From Symsagittifera roscoffensis (lineage: Eukaryota; Xenacoelomorpha; Acoela; Convolutidae): a DNA stretch of 64,000 nucleotides. Below, piece by piece: positions 41,935-53,699 of this stretch (within the stretch, counting starts at the first letter, position 1; each line of letters opens with the position of its first letter). Location: the NCBI RefSeq assembly GCF_963678635.1, contig NC_087068.1:27530318-27594317 (forward strand), in the 5' to 3' direction. The notes beneath the pieces were generated by a model. It saw nothing but the letters and a program-made list of their open reading frames with translations, did no database searches and had not been told where the DNA came from. The position numbers and the translations under genes were made by a program.

Positions 41935-44900
41935 GTCAGTTTTGCTGCTGGCAAAAGTTTTAAAGGGTTTAAGGCACTAAGCAAAATTTAATGGTGCCAT
42001 CTCTCACTTTAACACTAACGCATTTTTTTTTACTATAACAGCTGAGACAGATCTTTTGGAAGTTCAACTCATCGCTATGAAATTGGCTTTGGGTTCATAC
42101 AACTTCAGTTCAAGCGGTTTTTCAAGAAAAGATGAACGGTTTGGAATTTAAGTTCTACATAAAATTGTGACTTTGGTTATTTTGGGATTTACAAATTAAC
42201 CGGAATTGACCTTCCAAAACTCCACTTTAAGTATCCTCAAGAGCAAATTATGCAAGCTTATGAATTAGTCTCACGTTTTTTAGACAAAAATCATTTTTCA
42301 GCTGTGCCTTTTATGAATGAGGGCGCTAAACCTATTTGAAAATGCATTATGATACTTGCGATGCGTGAAAAGTTTAAAGCAGGATGAGACCCCTTCGTAG
42401 GTAAATATGAAAGACAAAGTATGTTACTATCGGCGTTCTCGCGTAGGTTCGATGCCGATTTGTGGCTGCTGAACAGCTGCACAGTGAAGAGTCCTGCCGA
42501 GATGCACTTCCGCAACTTCATCCACGAGGGACAGAATCGAGGAAAGGTAGGAACTTCGAACATAGAAATTAGAAACTAGAACGCTTCGAACCGAAAAGAC
42601 TGGAATAAATGAGATTGACTCCTTGCGTTCATTGAGTATTTTCCAATTGTCTGTTTTTTATCTATTATAATTGAGTCGTTTTTTGTGCTAGATGTTATCA
42701 GGGAAATAAAAATAAAAACGAATTTAATTGGCTATCTTTTTTGAGAAATGAATGACAAAATTAAAAAATAGTTTTTCAAAAAAAAAAAAAACTGTTGTAT
42801 GTTTTTTAAGAGTCTTGGAACTTTTTGTGCTAAGGAATTTTTTTTTTGGTTTCTTCAAGTTTTTAGATACGCTTCCAACAATCAGTTGGCTATGTTTCGC
42901 TATTATTCGCTTCCATGTTTAAACAAATTTCTAACGTTTACGCTGAAAGTTACAATTTGGTGGCCCATTTGACTCGGTTCGCGCAAACAGTTTTTTTCCC
43001 TTTGAATCAAGACTGAGTGAGACTCTTGAAATACGTTATTATACTTGTGCATTTGGAGAAGAACACTGAGTGGATGTTTTGTTTTGTTTTCCAGGGAGTG
43101 GTGGTGAGTGGCTGTGTGGCCCAGAGTGAGCCTAACTCCCCCTACCTGGAGGGCTTAAGTATAGTGGGGGTGCAACAGATCGATAGAGTTGTAGAAGTGG
43201 TCGAGGAGACTCTGAAGGGTACGTAGTTTAATTATCGCATTACGGTATGCACAATTCAAGTACCAGCAGTAGACGCTGGTATTCTGACGCAATCTGGTTG
43301 TTTTGGTTATATTTTATCTGTCATAAATACCCGGCCATGATACCTGTCATGCAATTAAAGGCAAGTGGGGTGATTTTTTGAAAAGACTTGACCAGTGAGG
43401 GTTTCAAGGGGAATGGAGACGACCACAGCCCCTTGGGTATTCTAACTTCATCCAAATGGTCATACCTTAAGTACTATATATTCCTTTTGTGAATTTTTCG
43501 CCAAAGCGGATTAATTAGGAGAATGAAGCGCGCGCCGGAACCACAAGTGTTTTGGTGATAACATCACACAATGTGCATTTTTAGAGCTTGTTTTTAAAAA
43601 TATGCCAGTGGTGCAGAAAATTTTTTAAAGAGCTGAAAAAGTGTTTAAAGAGCTAAAAGTAATAATTTTCCTCTATTTTTTGAGAAAGCCGTAGATCCGC
43701 TCCCTTAGATCCGCTCCCGAAGTTTTTTTGTGGCTGAGTTTCAATTTTATTTTCTGTTAGGGCCGGTGTGTTGCTCCTTCTCCATAATTTTGTCACTGCT
43801 AGATGCGCTGCTTTATGTAGTTATATTTCTGGAAAGGTTTTATTGGAGAATGTTTGTAGTTCAAATGGTACCGCGACAACTTGCATTAAAAGACAACTTG
43901 CCAAAAAAGACAGCTCGGAAAATCTTCAGAAAAATACAACGCTTAAAAAGAAACATCTCGTATAAAATTCAGAAGAAAATTAAATTGACCTTATCTAAAA
44001 GTGAAACAAAAAAGCGGTAAAAGCCTGTGAAGCTCAAAGTTTCTTGGTATAAAACAGGGTTCTTACAGATCAAAGTTAAATGGTAGAGCTTCCAGTTGCA
44101 AAATTAGATCATGTTAAAGCATGACCCTCTTTTTTTCCAACCTAAGTCTCCAATATTGTTGCGACGCAAATATTGTTGCGACAAATTGTGTTCATTTTGA
44201 TCAATAACCAGCTATTAACTACATCCAATGCTAAGGATATTAACACAGACTATTATATTACAAATAGCACTTTAGCTTCAAGGTATCATGGATTTGTAGC
44301 GTAGAGTTAGGGAAGGAAACCCGCAACAAAATAAGAGGGTTCAAACCTGGGCAGGGTCGGATGTTTTTAATGAACTTTTTCGTATGCTAGCTTAAATGCG
44401 TCCGCTCTTTAAATTGAGGCATGTTAGTTGGTAAAGTTCTTGTTTTTCAATTTGACTGGTACTGCTAATGCGTCATATTTCGCTTGCGTCACTTAGCGCT
44501 TCTGTAGACTCATAGTTGGCTTGCGTCACTTAAGAAGTTTTGTAGAGTCAAAGTATTCATTTTTTCCCAGTAGCGTTATCGCTCATATTGTAGCTTGTGT
44601 ATGCGAAGTGAAACTTAGCCTTTGTGTAAGAGTTTCTGATATCTTTTGTTACAATTGTTCATATTTATTACTTTTATAGGGCTTTTCTCCAGATTTGAGC
44701 CGAATCTGGAGATTTTTGCTTAAACTTTGCTCCGTCTTTATTTGCCGAATGAATTTTGGTACAGTGGGGCGAGCATAACCCATTTTGTCATTGAAAATCT
44801 CTATGCCATCCTTTCACCGAATGGTTGGTTTTTTTTCATATATCGCATTGTTGAACTGATTCCAGATAGCTTTTTTGAAATCTAGATATTTTCGTAGAAT

Positions 44901-47900
44901 TCCACGGATATATTACCCATCCACGTTTTTTTCTTCAAAATAATCGAGATATGACCGGAGCTGCTCATTTTCAGTTGTTTTTGCGTGGAGAGCTGGTGCG
45001 AACTTCAAGTCGCAATCAGGAATGAGAGCTAGCTCAATAAAGGATCTCACTTTCTCTTTTGTGTATTCAACCGCGAGTTCTAATCAAGAAGAAAATATTT
45101 GTCGATGTTTGTTTTTGAGGACATTTGCGCGATTTTTTTAACTGCTATGCACGTTAAACTTTCATGCTTTTTTCCTTTTTTTGGAATTTCTCATTGAAAA
45201 AATGCGAAAAAGTTGAGACAGTTGTAGGAAACTTACTTTTAAATTCTTCTTCACGAGGTAACACTGAATGTAATGATCCAATTTTTTCTGCACAAATAAA
45301 TCATCACTTGTGAATACTTGTGATTTGCAAGTTCTTTCTGAGCATCCCTATTTTGTTAACCCGCTTTTCATTAAATCGAACTTCATTAAATTTTTCACCT
45401 CCAATGATTAACATTCGTTTTCCGTGCTGACTTGTAGTGAATTTAATTCATTTGAAAGAGTGAAAACATGTTTAGAAAGCAGAATTATGATATGCCAATT
45501 AATGCAATCAATATTTTGGACTCAATTTTTGGTGTTAACGAACAAAAAAAGACTCAGTTTTCCGCATTAATTGTTTTGAATTAAGTATAAATTTAATTGA
45601 TTTTTAGTGGGGATTACAGGTTCAGGGATAATTAAGAAATTGTCTTACGAGTTTATTGGGATTCATCGCGTTTTGCGAATTTTCAGAATTGCTAGTTTTT
45701 ACAGTTGTCATTTTTGCGAATTGTCTTTTCTTGCGTGTTGTCGTGTTACGAGTTAAATCTAGGAATAGGTACCAAAATTTTCTGAACTATCGCTCTTCAA
45801 ACGATAAGAAGGCGTTCATTTAGGTCGTATTTGTTGTTTCAGGAAAAACTTTTAATTTTCGTTGTTGACTGTATTTAAAACATTTATATAGGTGGTATGA
45901 ATTTTCGTGGCTTGATGTTCGATTGCTTTTGAGTTTGACGTTTGAAGTTCAATTCAAAATCAGTTGCTAAAACGAAGACAATGACGTTTGAAGTTCAATT
46001 CAAATTCAATTCCTAAAACCAAGGCTTAATCCACTCTCCAATTACGAAACTGAAAATGGCGCAAAAAAACTTAAATGACTTATAATTTCAGTTTTTGGAC
46101 TTTAACTTACCGAATTTCCAGGGGTTCCAGTTTTCTCAAATTGTGTAATGTTTATTACGGTTGCGATTAGCATAGGTTGTAAAATCCCAACATGGATTGT
46201 TTTTCCAAGTAAACAACTTGTCCAAGGGAATCCATTAATCATTTGATAGCTTGTTTCATAATAAATTTAAATTGTAGTTCTGAATTACGAAGATTTTAGA
46301 ATCTGGCCTGGACGATTTTTGAATCCGGCGAGGACGAGTTTTTTGATACCTGGTATTTATTTGCATCAACAAAATAATCGTCGGCCCATCATTTGTAGCA
46401 TTATAATATTTGGCTTAGTTGCCTCAGTACGGTTGTGAAATAGAGTAATTGATTTCAAAGAAGTTTCTAGGACCATTCATGCGCGTTTTGTCAAAAGAAA
46501 GTAGTGGATGAGCATTTTCGGAAAAGTGACATTGATTTGATGGCAAACATTCGAGAAAAACTGATATATACATCCCTTGAGTTTTTGTATATATATTTAT
46601 TAATTTTTATTATATTATATATATTAATTTTTCACAATTAAATTATATATCCTTACCTGCTTCAAGTTTGTCAGTTGGCTTTTTTATGATTCAAAAGTGC
46701 GATAGAGAATGGCACGACCATGTCTACTCTCGAAATAAACATTTTATTTCGAGAGTTAATAAGTTTTCAATCATAAAAGTTTCATGAAATTCAAAGAGTT
46801 TTATGGTAATTAGTTAGTTTTAGTTAAAACTCGAAAGTTTTAATTTTTGAATTTTACGGTAATTTTTTACGCCTGAAATCTGGCGTTTACTTTTTTATGG
46901 CGTTAACCTGTTTATCGCAACTTGAGTTTATTGACACTATTGCAACTGTCTGTTGACTATGTTTGTTGTTTGCCAACCACATTGATCACAAGGTGCCTTC
47001 AATGGTAGGACTAGACGAATTAAAGAATACTACTGCTTTAGGGCATACAGTTCAATTACTTGGCAGTAAAAAGAACGGCGGTGGCAAGAAGCAGGGCGGA
47101 GCTAGACTGGATCTGCCCAAGATCAGGAAGAACCCTTTGATCGAGATACTGGCTATCAACACTGGGTGCTTAAACAGGTGGATAAGTAGTTAAATGGATT
47201 CATATGGGGATTCGTTTGAAAAAAAATTACTGTCGTAGTCTATGGTTCGCTGTCAGAATTACCAAATACGGATGCCTTTGAAAGAAGTGCTGTCGGAGGG
47301 AGCTAAAAGTTTATTAACACGCAGTTGTTTTGGTAGCAATTGGATTAAGAGCGTTGAGTTCATTGTTCGATATGATTTTTATTTGAGTTTTTAATTTAAG
47401 AATCGCAATTTCTGAAATGAAACTCAACGAAAATTGTTGCACTAGAAATTATATTTTTTGAATTTCCTTATTTTTTTTAGGTGCACCTACTGCAAAACCA
47501 AACATGCCAGAGGAGAACTGGGAAGTTATCCAGTGGAAGACTTAGTAGAGAGAGCCAGAGTCAGTTTCCAAGAGCAAGGTTGCAAGGAACTGTGGATCAC
47601 TAGTGAGGATACTGGTGCCTATGGTTTGGACATCGGATCCAACTTACCACAGCTCCTCAGAAGTCTCCTGGATGTAACTCCTGACGATTGCATGATTCGA
47701 GTTGGAATGACAAATCCACCGTACATGCGAAGATACCTAGAAGAAATCGCAATTATTCTGAATCATAAGAACTTTTATAGTTTCTTGCACGTCCCTGTCC
47801 AGAGTGGAAGTGATGCTGTTCTAACAGATATGAAAAGAGAATATTGCAAAGAAGATTTCTGCGAAATTGTTGATTTTCTGAAAGCAGAAGTTCCTGGAGT

Positions 47901-48510
47901 TACCATAGCAACTGATTTCATATGTGGATTCCCAACTGAAACAGACGAAGATTTTGAGGAGTCTCTAGAATTACTGAGAAAATACAAATTTCCTTCTGTT
48001 TTCATTAACCAGTTTTTCCCCAGACCCGGAACTCCGGCTGCCTTCATGAGGCAGATTCCAGGACAAGCTATCAAGAAACGAACAGCTGCTATGAGTTCGT
48101 TGTTCAAGGCTTACTATCCTTATGAAGGACGAAAAGGGAAAATTTACTACATTCTGGTGACTGATGTTTCCTTTGACAAGAAACATTACATTGGACACAA
48201 TAAGTGCTATGAACAAGTTTTGATCCCGATGAAGGAAGAGTTGATGGGAACATGGGTCAAAGTCCAAATTATAGATTCCTCTAAATTTAGCATGCACGGA
48301 AGAATAATTGAAAGAAATGTTACTTCTACAATTTTGAATGCAGATGTTTCGTCTATTTCGTCAAAGATTTTAACAGCTATGCAAGAACTGTCATGCAATA
48401 ACTTTTCTTGGAAAAATTTGAATAGTATTGTCATAATCACGAGTTTGCTGTTTTCAATTTCCTTGCCTTTGCTCTTGATGTATAGGAAAGGTGGTTTTAG
48501 GTTGAAATAA
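41588..48510 (+). CDS. CDKAL1: CDKAL1, tRNA ms2t6A37 methylthiotransferase (5 coding exons)
   Basis: Proposed exons: 41588-41934, 42447-42546, 43095-43218, 47042-47177, 47481-48510; all phases agree (2,0,1,2), giving 578 residues against 579 in human. The enzyme adds a methylthio group to t6A37 of lysyl tRNA, using two 4Fe-4S clusters and S-adenosylmethionine. The N-terminal MTTase domain has its three cysteines at 88 ([11 protein letters not shown]), 127 (NSCTVK) and 156 (VSGCVAQ). The radical-SAM motif Cys-x3-Cys-x2-Cys is at 233, 237 and 240 ([20 protein letters not shown]). Further conserved segments are [45 protein letters not shown] and [19 protein letters not shown]-type RNA-binding domain follows (about 455-530). 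A C-terminal hydrophobic helix (about 552-571) with a basic tail fits the tail anchor to the endoplasmic reticulum. All catalytic residues are intact. Confidence 0.95.
42447..42546 (+). CDS. CDKAL1: CDKAL1 coding exon 2
   Basis: Residues 116-149: [20 protein letters not shown] with the second cluster cysteine. The acceptor is GCGTAG and the donor AAG|GTAGGA. Confidence 0.92.
42600..42940. repeat. Decayed AAGAGTC-family MITE in CDKAL1 intron
   Basis: The 3'-type end TTGCGTTCATTGAGTATTTT occurs at about 42624-42643, only about 80 bases after exon 2. Further degraded landmarks, including 'cttccaacaatcagttggc', follow to 42900. Confidence 0.4.
43095..43218 (+). CDS. CDKAL1: CDKAL1 coding exon 3
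   Basis: Residues 150-190: [13 protein letters not shown] with the third cluster cysteine, then [20 protein letters not shown], nearly invariant in the family. Acceptor TTTTCCAG, donor G|GTACGT. Confidence 0.95.
43340..43725. mobile_element. Diverged hAT-type MITE in CDKAL1 intron 3
   Basis: Landmarks of the 24541/25134 family: 'aatgaagcgcgcgccgg', 'catttttagagc', and a right end 'gtagatccgctccc' that is locally duplicated (43690-43720). The left end is weak and the target duplication is not readable. A 96-codon Lys-rich frame just downstream (43730-44020) is not supported. Confidence 0.45.
44120..44640 (+). repeat. tRNA-related SINE-like repeat, copy 3 of 3 (family A)
   Basis: A full-length relative of 1238-1755. 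Core at 44290-44356 with the A box TAGCGTAGAG(T) and B box GGTTCAAACCT, then 'gggcagggtcgg'. The tail includes 'gactggtactgctaatgcg' and the twice-repeated 'ttgcgtcactta'. Like copy 1 it ends near 'gcttgtgtatgcgaagt'. Confidence 0.65.
44641..45800. other. CDKAL1 intron 3, nothing recognised
   Basis: A perfect 9-bp stem, CTCCAGATT / AATCTGGAG (44688-44696 with 44703-44711), is the only notable structure. No exon was seen between 43218 and 47042. Confidence 0.4.
45840..46960. repeat. AAGAGTC-family MITE fragments and AT-rich tract
   Basis: Fragments at 45880-46180 (with a local duplication of 'tttgaagttcaattcaaa') and at 46760-46960, ending 'cgcaacttgagtttattgac' and 'gcaactgtctgttgactatg'. 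An (AT)-rich tract with many TATA units lies at 46570-46640. The last fragment ends about 80 bases before the acceptor of exon 4. Confidence 0.45.
47042..47177 (+). CDS. CDKAL1: CDKAL1 coding exon 4
   Basis: Residues 191-235: [11 protein letters not shown], then [20 protein letters not shown] and TGCLN, the start of the radical-SAM motif. Donor CAG|GTGGAT. The intron splits the Cys-x3-Cys motif between exons 4 and 5. Confidence 0.93.
47481..48510 (+). CDS. CDKAL1: CDKAL1 terminal coding exon 5
   Basis: Residues 236-578, uninterrupted: the rest of the radical-SAM barrel, the TRAM-like domain and the C-terminal anchor ([20 protein letters not shown]). Acceptor TTTTTTTTAG. One 1030-base exon for this part contrasts with the small exons upstream. 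Confidence 0.95.
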
Positions 48511-48511
48511 A
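48506..48511 (+). terminator. Polyadenylation signal overlapping the CDKAL1 stop
   Basis: AATAAA at 48506-48511 contains the stop codon TAA (48508-48510). If used, cleavage 10-30 bases later would leave a 3' UTR of only about 15-25 bases. No other close canonical signal was noticed. Confidence 0.5.
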
Positions 48512-48530
48512 CTTTATAAGATAGAGTTTT

Positions 48531-49990
48531 CATTTGTAGCTAATAACTTGTTTAGACAATTTGAAAATGTTCCCTCTAATTTTTGACTACCATGAGTAGT
48601 TTGAAGAACAAAGTTAATCTAAGTTTCAGATAAACATTTTTTGGCTATTTTGCACAGTTAACGCTCATAATGTGATTCGGGTTCACTTTATTTTTTCCCG
48701 TAAATAATTTTAGGCGCAGAATGATCAAATGTGTAGGAATGGTAAGTTTGAGACATGATCAATTTCAGACATGCTCGATTTCTTGAAAGTTCAAATTAAA
48801 CTACCTTCATTTAGGTAGTAAATGGTTGTAGTCCGTTTCCGGCGTTTCTTTGTTTAAATAATTTTCTTGAAAAAGTGTTATTTTTTTTCCAGTTCGTGGC
48901 TTTCGGCCTAGTTTCCGTCGGTTCATTCCCGTTAGAAATTTGATGAAATTTGTTTTAATTGGTCTTGTTTTTTTGGGCTTTTTTGTTAAGCAAGTTTTTT
49001 TTTATTTTGAGTTTTTTTTTCTCCTATTGAAAGTTTGTAATTTGTCATTTAACCAAGTGTGATTTTAAATAATTTTGTTTTTTTATGGCTTTTCTTACCA
49101 AATCTGATTAATAATTTTCTTTTGTATATAGTTTTTTTTTCAATTAAGCGGTTTCAGCTTGTATTTTATGGCATAATGAACTTATATTATGTTGTTTCGA
49201 GGGCAAAAATTCCTCTTCGACAAAATCAGGTATTATTACACTTGCGAGAGCAAGTGTCTTGAAATCGGGAACAAGACTTTTTCCAGTAAACAATTTAAAT
49301 TTTCATCAACTTGCTTTTTTATTGAACCTTCTCAACCTCCAGGTTCCTTCCCACTTGGCTCAGTTGTCCCATCGATAATGTCGGCTAAGTTGTCCCATCC
49401 TTTTGTCCTGTAAGCAACTTTCAATGCAAGTGCAAGTATAGTTCTTTGTAGGTTCAGGGAGGTGGACTTAAAACTTTTTAAATTAAAAAAAAATCAATTT
49501 GTTTTTCGGCTCAACAGATGTCTGCTCAAAGATTGTCGGCTTAGTTGCCTTATCACTGATTTTTCTTTTCGTGTGCTATAGGCAACTTCTTTTGTAGTTG
49601 AAAGTGCAAGTGTTGTTCGTTCTAGTATCAGGTGGGACTTAAAACTGTAAAGGTTTTTTATGAAATTATATTTTTTTCTGCGCAACCTGTCTGCTCAAAG
49701 GTTACCGGCTTTATTTCCTCATGCCAAGTGTCTTGAAATCTACCTTCATTTAGGTAGTAAATAATTGTAGTCCGTTTCCTCATGCAAAGTGTCTTCTGTG
49801 GCCACCTTAACTCGATCTTGTTTGTGCTTAATTTCATTGATAGGGGACTTAGTATCTTGGGCTCATCCACTTAATTAGCGAACCGAGTGTTTACTATTAG
49901 TTAAGGCAGCTATGACATTTGGCTCTGTTAGAAGACGAATGCTTCATAAACCGGAGTTATACAACTAGAAGTTTTCAGTCAGCTATTTTT
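48531..49990. other. Intergenic, no gene visible
   Basis: AT-rich sequence with local duplications: 'ctaccttcatttaggtagta' occurs at about 48801 and again at 49740; the hairpin ACTTGCGAGAGCAAGT of the SINE at 3356 recurs at about 49239. Small open frames on both strands are not supported. Confidence 0.4.
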
Positions 49991-50350
49991 TGTTTGTATA
50001 GCTTTTATACACTAGCCAGCATAGTGTATTAGAACGACCCTTCTTTTTTTCAATCTTACTCGCAAATAAAACAGCTCATTTGTTTGAGTTTTTGCAATAA
50101 TGACGATCTGGAAGTTTCATAGCATCTGTTCTCTGCTTTGTTTGTGGCTAGATTTTGTGAGTTTTAAGCGTCCGTGGCTGAGTGTTTAGTGCGGGAGGTT
50201 CTTCATCTTGAGGTTGCAGGAAGAATTCGACACATTGCCGAATTTTATTAGTTCGGGTTTATTTAAATTTTTTTTATTTCGCTTGATAGAGCTAGTTTTT
50301 TGTCGTTTTCTAGCCAAAATTTGCAAAGTGCAGATTCGCCTCTGTGTTTA
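49990..50350 (+). repeat. tRNA-related SINE copy (family B)
   Basis: Matches 28845-29200 in order: 'cagcatagtgtattagaacg', 'actcgcaaataaaa', 'gatttttgtgagttttaagcg', then the core GCGTCCGTGGCTGAGTGT (about 50169-50186). The B box is eroded. The 3' tail 'gaagtgcagattcgcctctg' is seen at about 50330 and in other copies. Confidence 0.6.
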
Positions 50351-50516
50351 ACTTATCTTAACGCTTTGCAAGCGCTATAATTTTGGAAAAAAAAGACGTT
50401 TATTATGGAAAAAAATGTCTAACAGAATCATCGAATAATTTCGATTGTTTTCTTTTAAAAATCAAGTTTCACAATTTCTTCGACTTATTCGGCCAAGCGG
50501 TATCATCTTGGTCTTG

Positions 50517-50718
50517 GTTGACAAAGTTTCTTCGTTTGAATGCGGAGAGGTCCTGTTTTTTTTGCAAACTTAAAATTTTTCCGGTCAACAAAAACCAATC
50601 ATATCCTTTTTTCTCTGGTTGACAAAGTTTCTTCGTTTGAATGCGGAGAGGTCCTGTTTTTTTTTGCAAACTTAAAATTTTTCCGGTCAACAAAAACCAA
50701 TCATATCCTTTTTTCTCT
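50517..50718. repeat. Near-perfect 101-bp tandem duplication
   Basis: Two copies starting at 50517 and 50618, identical except for one T in a homopolymer and a base or two at the edges. The unit contains 'tttgaatgcggagaggtcc' and 'aaaaaccaatcatatcc'. Such identity implies a very recent duplication. Confidence 0.85.
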
Positions 50719-52714
50719 ACTTTCTGTCTGCTTAGTTGCCGCTGACATGTCATGGACATAAAACATTTTGCGCACAATTCAAAAGTCATTTTGATTTATT
50801 CTTGTAATTTGTAATTTTACCCAATCTGTTTTTGTATATATTCCTTTTTGTTATGTTTTAGTTTTTTGAAATGATAAAAGTTTTAGTTTTTTTTACTGGC
50901 TTAACATGCTATGCTTGTGATGGATATAAAGTGGAACGAATGTCTGCGTCATCTCTGGTTGTGTTTGCTCGCTATTTTAATGCTTACTTTTTTGATTGTT
51001 ATATGCTGCTTCGCCCCTGTGCATTGAACTAGCTCTGAACTAGATCATATAAGACTGAATATGGCTAGTATGGGGAATTTTGAATATTCAATTTATAGGA
51101 ATACTTTTCTAATACATTTTAATGTGAATTTGGGAAAAACTTGTTTTGGCAATGGAAATCACCACTAAATGTGCTGTAATATGTTATATGCGAACAAATG
51201 GCGTTAATTTTTGGCAAATGATTTAGTGTGAAAAAAAATGTTTTGGGTTGTAGTTCTTTTTTTCATCTGTGAGAGTCCGAAAATTGCAATTTTGAATTGA
51301 AATTGAATAAAAGTGCTTTGTATGAAGCTTAATTCCTGTTTTTGATATAAACTGGTATAATGGAAATTCTTGTTTGATAAAAAAACAAGTATTACGAAAA
51401 ATGTATGGGGTTGGGTTTTTAAAATTTTTATTGAGACGTTTATAATCATAATCATAGTAGTAATAGTAATAATAGCAATAATAATAATCTTAATAGTAGT
51501 CATAATTATAGAAATAAACAGGCCATCTTTAGACAGACTTAACAGCTTTTGAAAAAACTATAATCAATAATTGTATTAAATATATTTCTTAGGTGTACAT
51601 AATTGATCTAACATTTTTCAAAATTGACCTCTCTGAAAGCTAGAGCAACAAAGCAATTGATAGCTTTTGAAAAAAAATCGTTAAAGCGATAAAAAGCTTT
51701 TTCTCTTCAGACTATCAAATAACGACAATCAAAGAAAGCAAAAACGAATGTGTCCCACAAGCGGAAGAAGAACGGAATTTTCCAGATGAAATTCAAACCC
51801 GAGTTGAGCAGGGGAATATTGTTCGCAAACAAAACATAAGCGTTGAGTATTCAGTCTCATTATTTTTCCAAGTACTATTGTTTTTCAGATCGTGCTCCGT
51901 GCTTGCCTTCTTTCCAAAGTGGTTAGAATAAGCAATTGTTAATTTTTGATAAGGAGATAAATTTGAGCTCTTCGCAGTTCAAATACTTCAACTGTCTAAA
52001 TAAGGTAAGTTGGTTTGTTTTCCATGAAATTGGGTTGTTTCGATATTTTATGAAACATTTTTTTAAATTTGCGAAATACTGCTCGCGACTAGTAATATCT
52101 TAGGTCAAATTTTTGAAATGTCTCGGTTAGCCCTTTTCTCTTTTGAAACTTTTACCTTATAAAGCTTAAACATATGAGTAATTAAACTGGCGAAGCAGTA
52201 AGAACAATGACATACATTTTTTTAACAAAAAATGTCCTTTCAAATGAATTTTTTAAATTCATTGATGTATCAAAACTATCAGCGTGACAATTATACTAAG
52301 TTCAACTTGTCAATTATACCCAATCTTTTTCAAGTTAACAATTTGGATCTATGATATCCGGTGCAATGCAATTTTTGAAGTTATATCACCAGTTTTTGCC
52401 ATCACTGTCATATAGAATCAAGAGTACTTGAGAGTTTTATTCAATTTTTTTGAAGGGTTTGTACATTTTTAAAGCTATTAGAGTGGCTAGTTCTCTTACA
52501 TAAATTACACCAGAGAAAATTGTGCTAAAGTTTATGCTCTGTTTTTTAAATTGCAAGTTGCATATTTAATCACAAAAATTGTGAATAATTCAAAGGTAGA
52601 ACTGTCAATTTGCATACCATTTGTTTGCCAAAATTTTATCAGAAGCGTATCGCTTAGATTATATCTATTTAATTTAAAATGTAACTTTCTAGCGTACGTA
52701 ATAGTTCCAACTCT
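50719..52714. other. Intergenic, no gene visible
   Basis: AT-rich. A degenerate ATA/AGT trinucleotide microsatellite lies at 51440-51505. A short region at 51710-51850 has a slightly higher proportion of open codons but no acceptor, donor or homolog to support it. Confidence 0.4.
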
Positions 52715-53460
52715 CTAAGAAAATTGCGGAACATTTGTTCTCGGGTGGTTTCTTTTTCTTCGGGAAAACTCAGGTTTTTTAACTAGACATTTTTGATAGC
52801 GTATGGGGAATAAAAAAGAAAAAGGAAATCGATTATTTTTTTTTAAACATTTATCATTTTTTGTTATCGAAAACTTTTCATCGGGACGTTGAAGGGCAGT
52901 GGAACAATGATGACTTCGGACTGATACGAGCAATCTTTTTTAGTTTCATTTTTCACATTTTGCCCTACGAAATAATATGCCCGCACATTTTTATGATCGT
53001 TTAGTTTTATGAGCTTCTAGCATGAATCGTAAGCTAGTTTTATGAATTGTTTTGTATGCATTTACACGGCAATGCCATAAATGTAGTTGGGTAGAATGGA
53101 TTTAGAAATAAAGTTGTTATTTTGACTCCTACTAAACCAATTTAGTAAAGTTATGGGAGGTTGGCACTTTCGCTAATTGGGACATTTAACGCCAATGTAT
53201 TTTATGCTTTTAGCGTGTAAACTGGGATGTATACCTGCACATAAATCATACCAAGTTGACTGAGGCAAGGTGTTGAAACATTTTAGTAGGTTGCTGAAGG
53301 CTAAGTGTATCAGATTGTACTTTGCTTAGTTTGTGTGGAGAGAATTTTCTCTTCAAAAATCCTAAAAACGGTTTAAAAATTTTAATCGAAAAATATTCCG
53401 TAAACTTTAAGTGGCAGTCGCAACATTCAGGGCTTCACCCTGATACCAGCAGTATTTTGT
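52715..53460. repeat. Interspersed repeat, second copy of 28140-28680
   Basis: Carries the landmarks 'ttgttctcgggtgg', 'actagacatttttgata', 'gtaaagttatggg', 'aattgggacatttaacg' and 'agggcttcaccctgatac' in the same order, with an extra internal 'gactgatacgagcaat' at 52918, so a deletion or nested copy is likely. Family unknown. Confidence 0.55.
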
Positions 53461-53699
53461 TGTTTAAGATTCTCATTGATTTTTCCTCATCTTCTGAAGT
53501 AAAGTATGCGAAGTGACATGTTTGTGAAATAAATTTTGGACACTTATTGGATAACGAACCGACCGACTATGCTGAGCAAGTACTATACCTATCTCCGCCC
53601 CCAAATTTGAACAATAGGAGCTGAATCCTAGATAACTGCGTGAATTTTTTATCCAATCGCTTGTTTGATCTGAAGCAGTCGTAGCATCGTTTGATAATA

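Noticed and set aside
43730-44020. Lys-rich 96-codon frame in CDKAL1 intron 3
   Set aside because: It lies between MITE and SINE sequence, and two different frames overlap there. CDKAL1 continues cleanly from exon 3 to exon 4 without it.
47775-48533. Minus-strand frames opposite CDKAL1
   Set aside because: They are the antisense shadow of a well-conserved coding exon.
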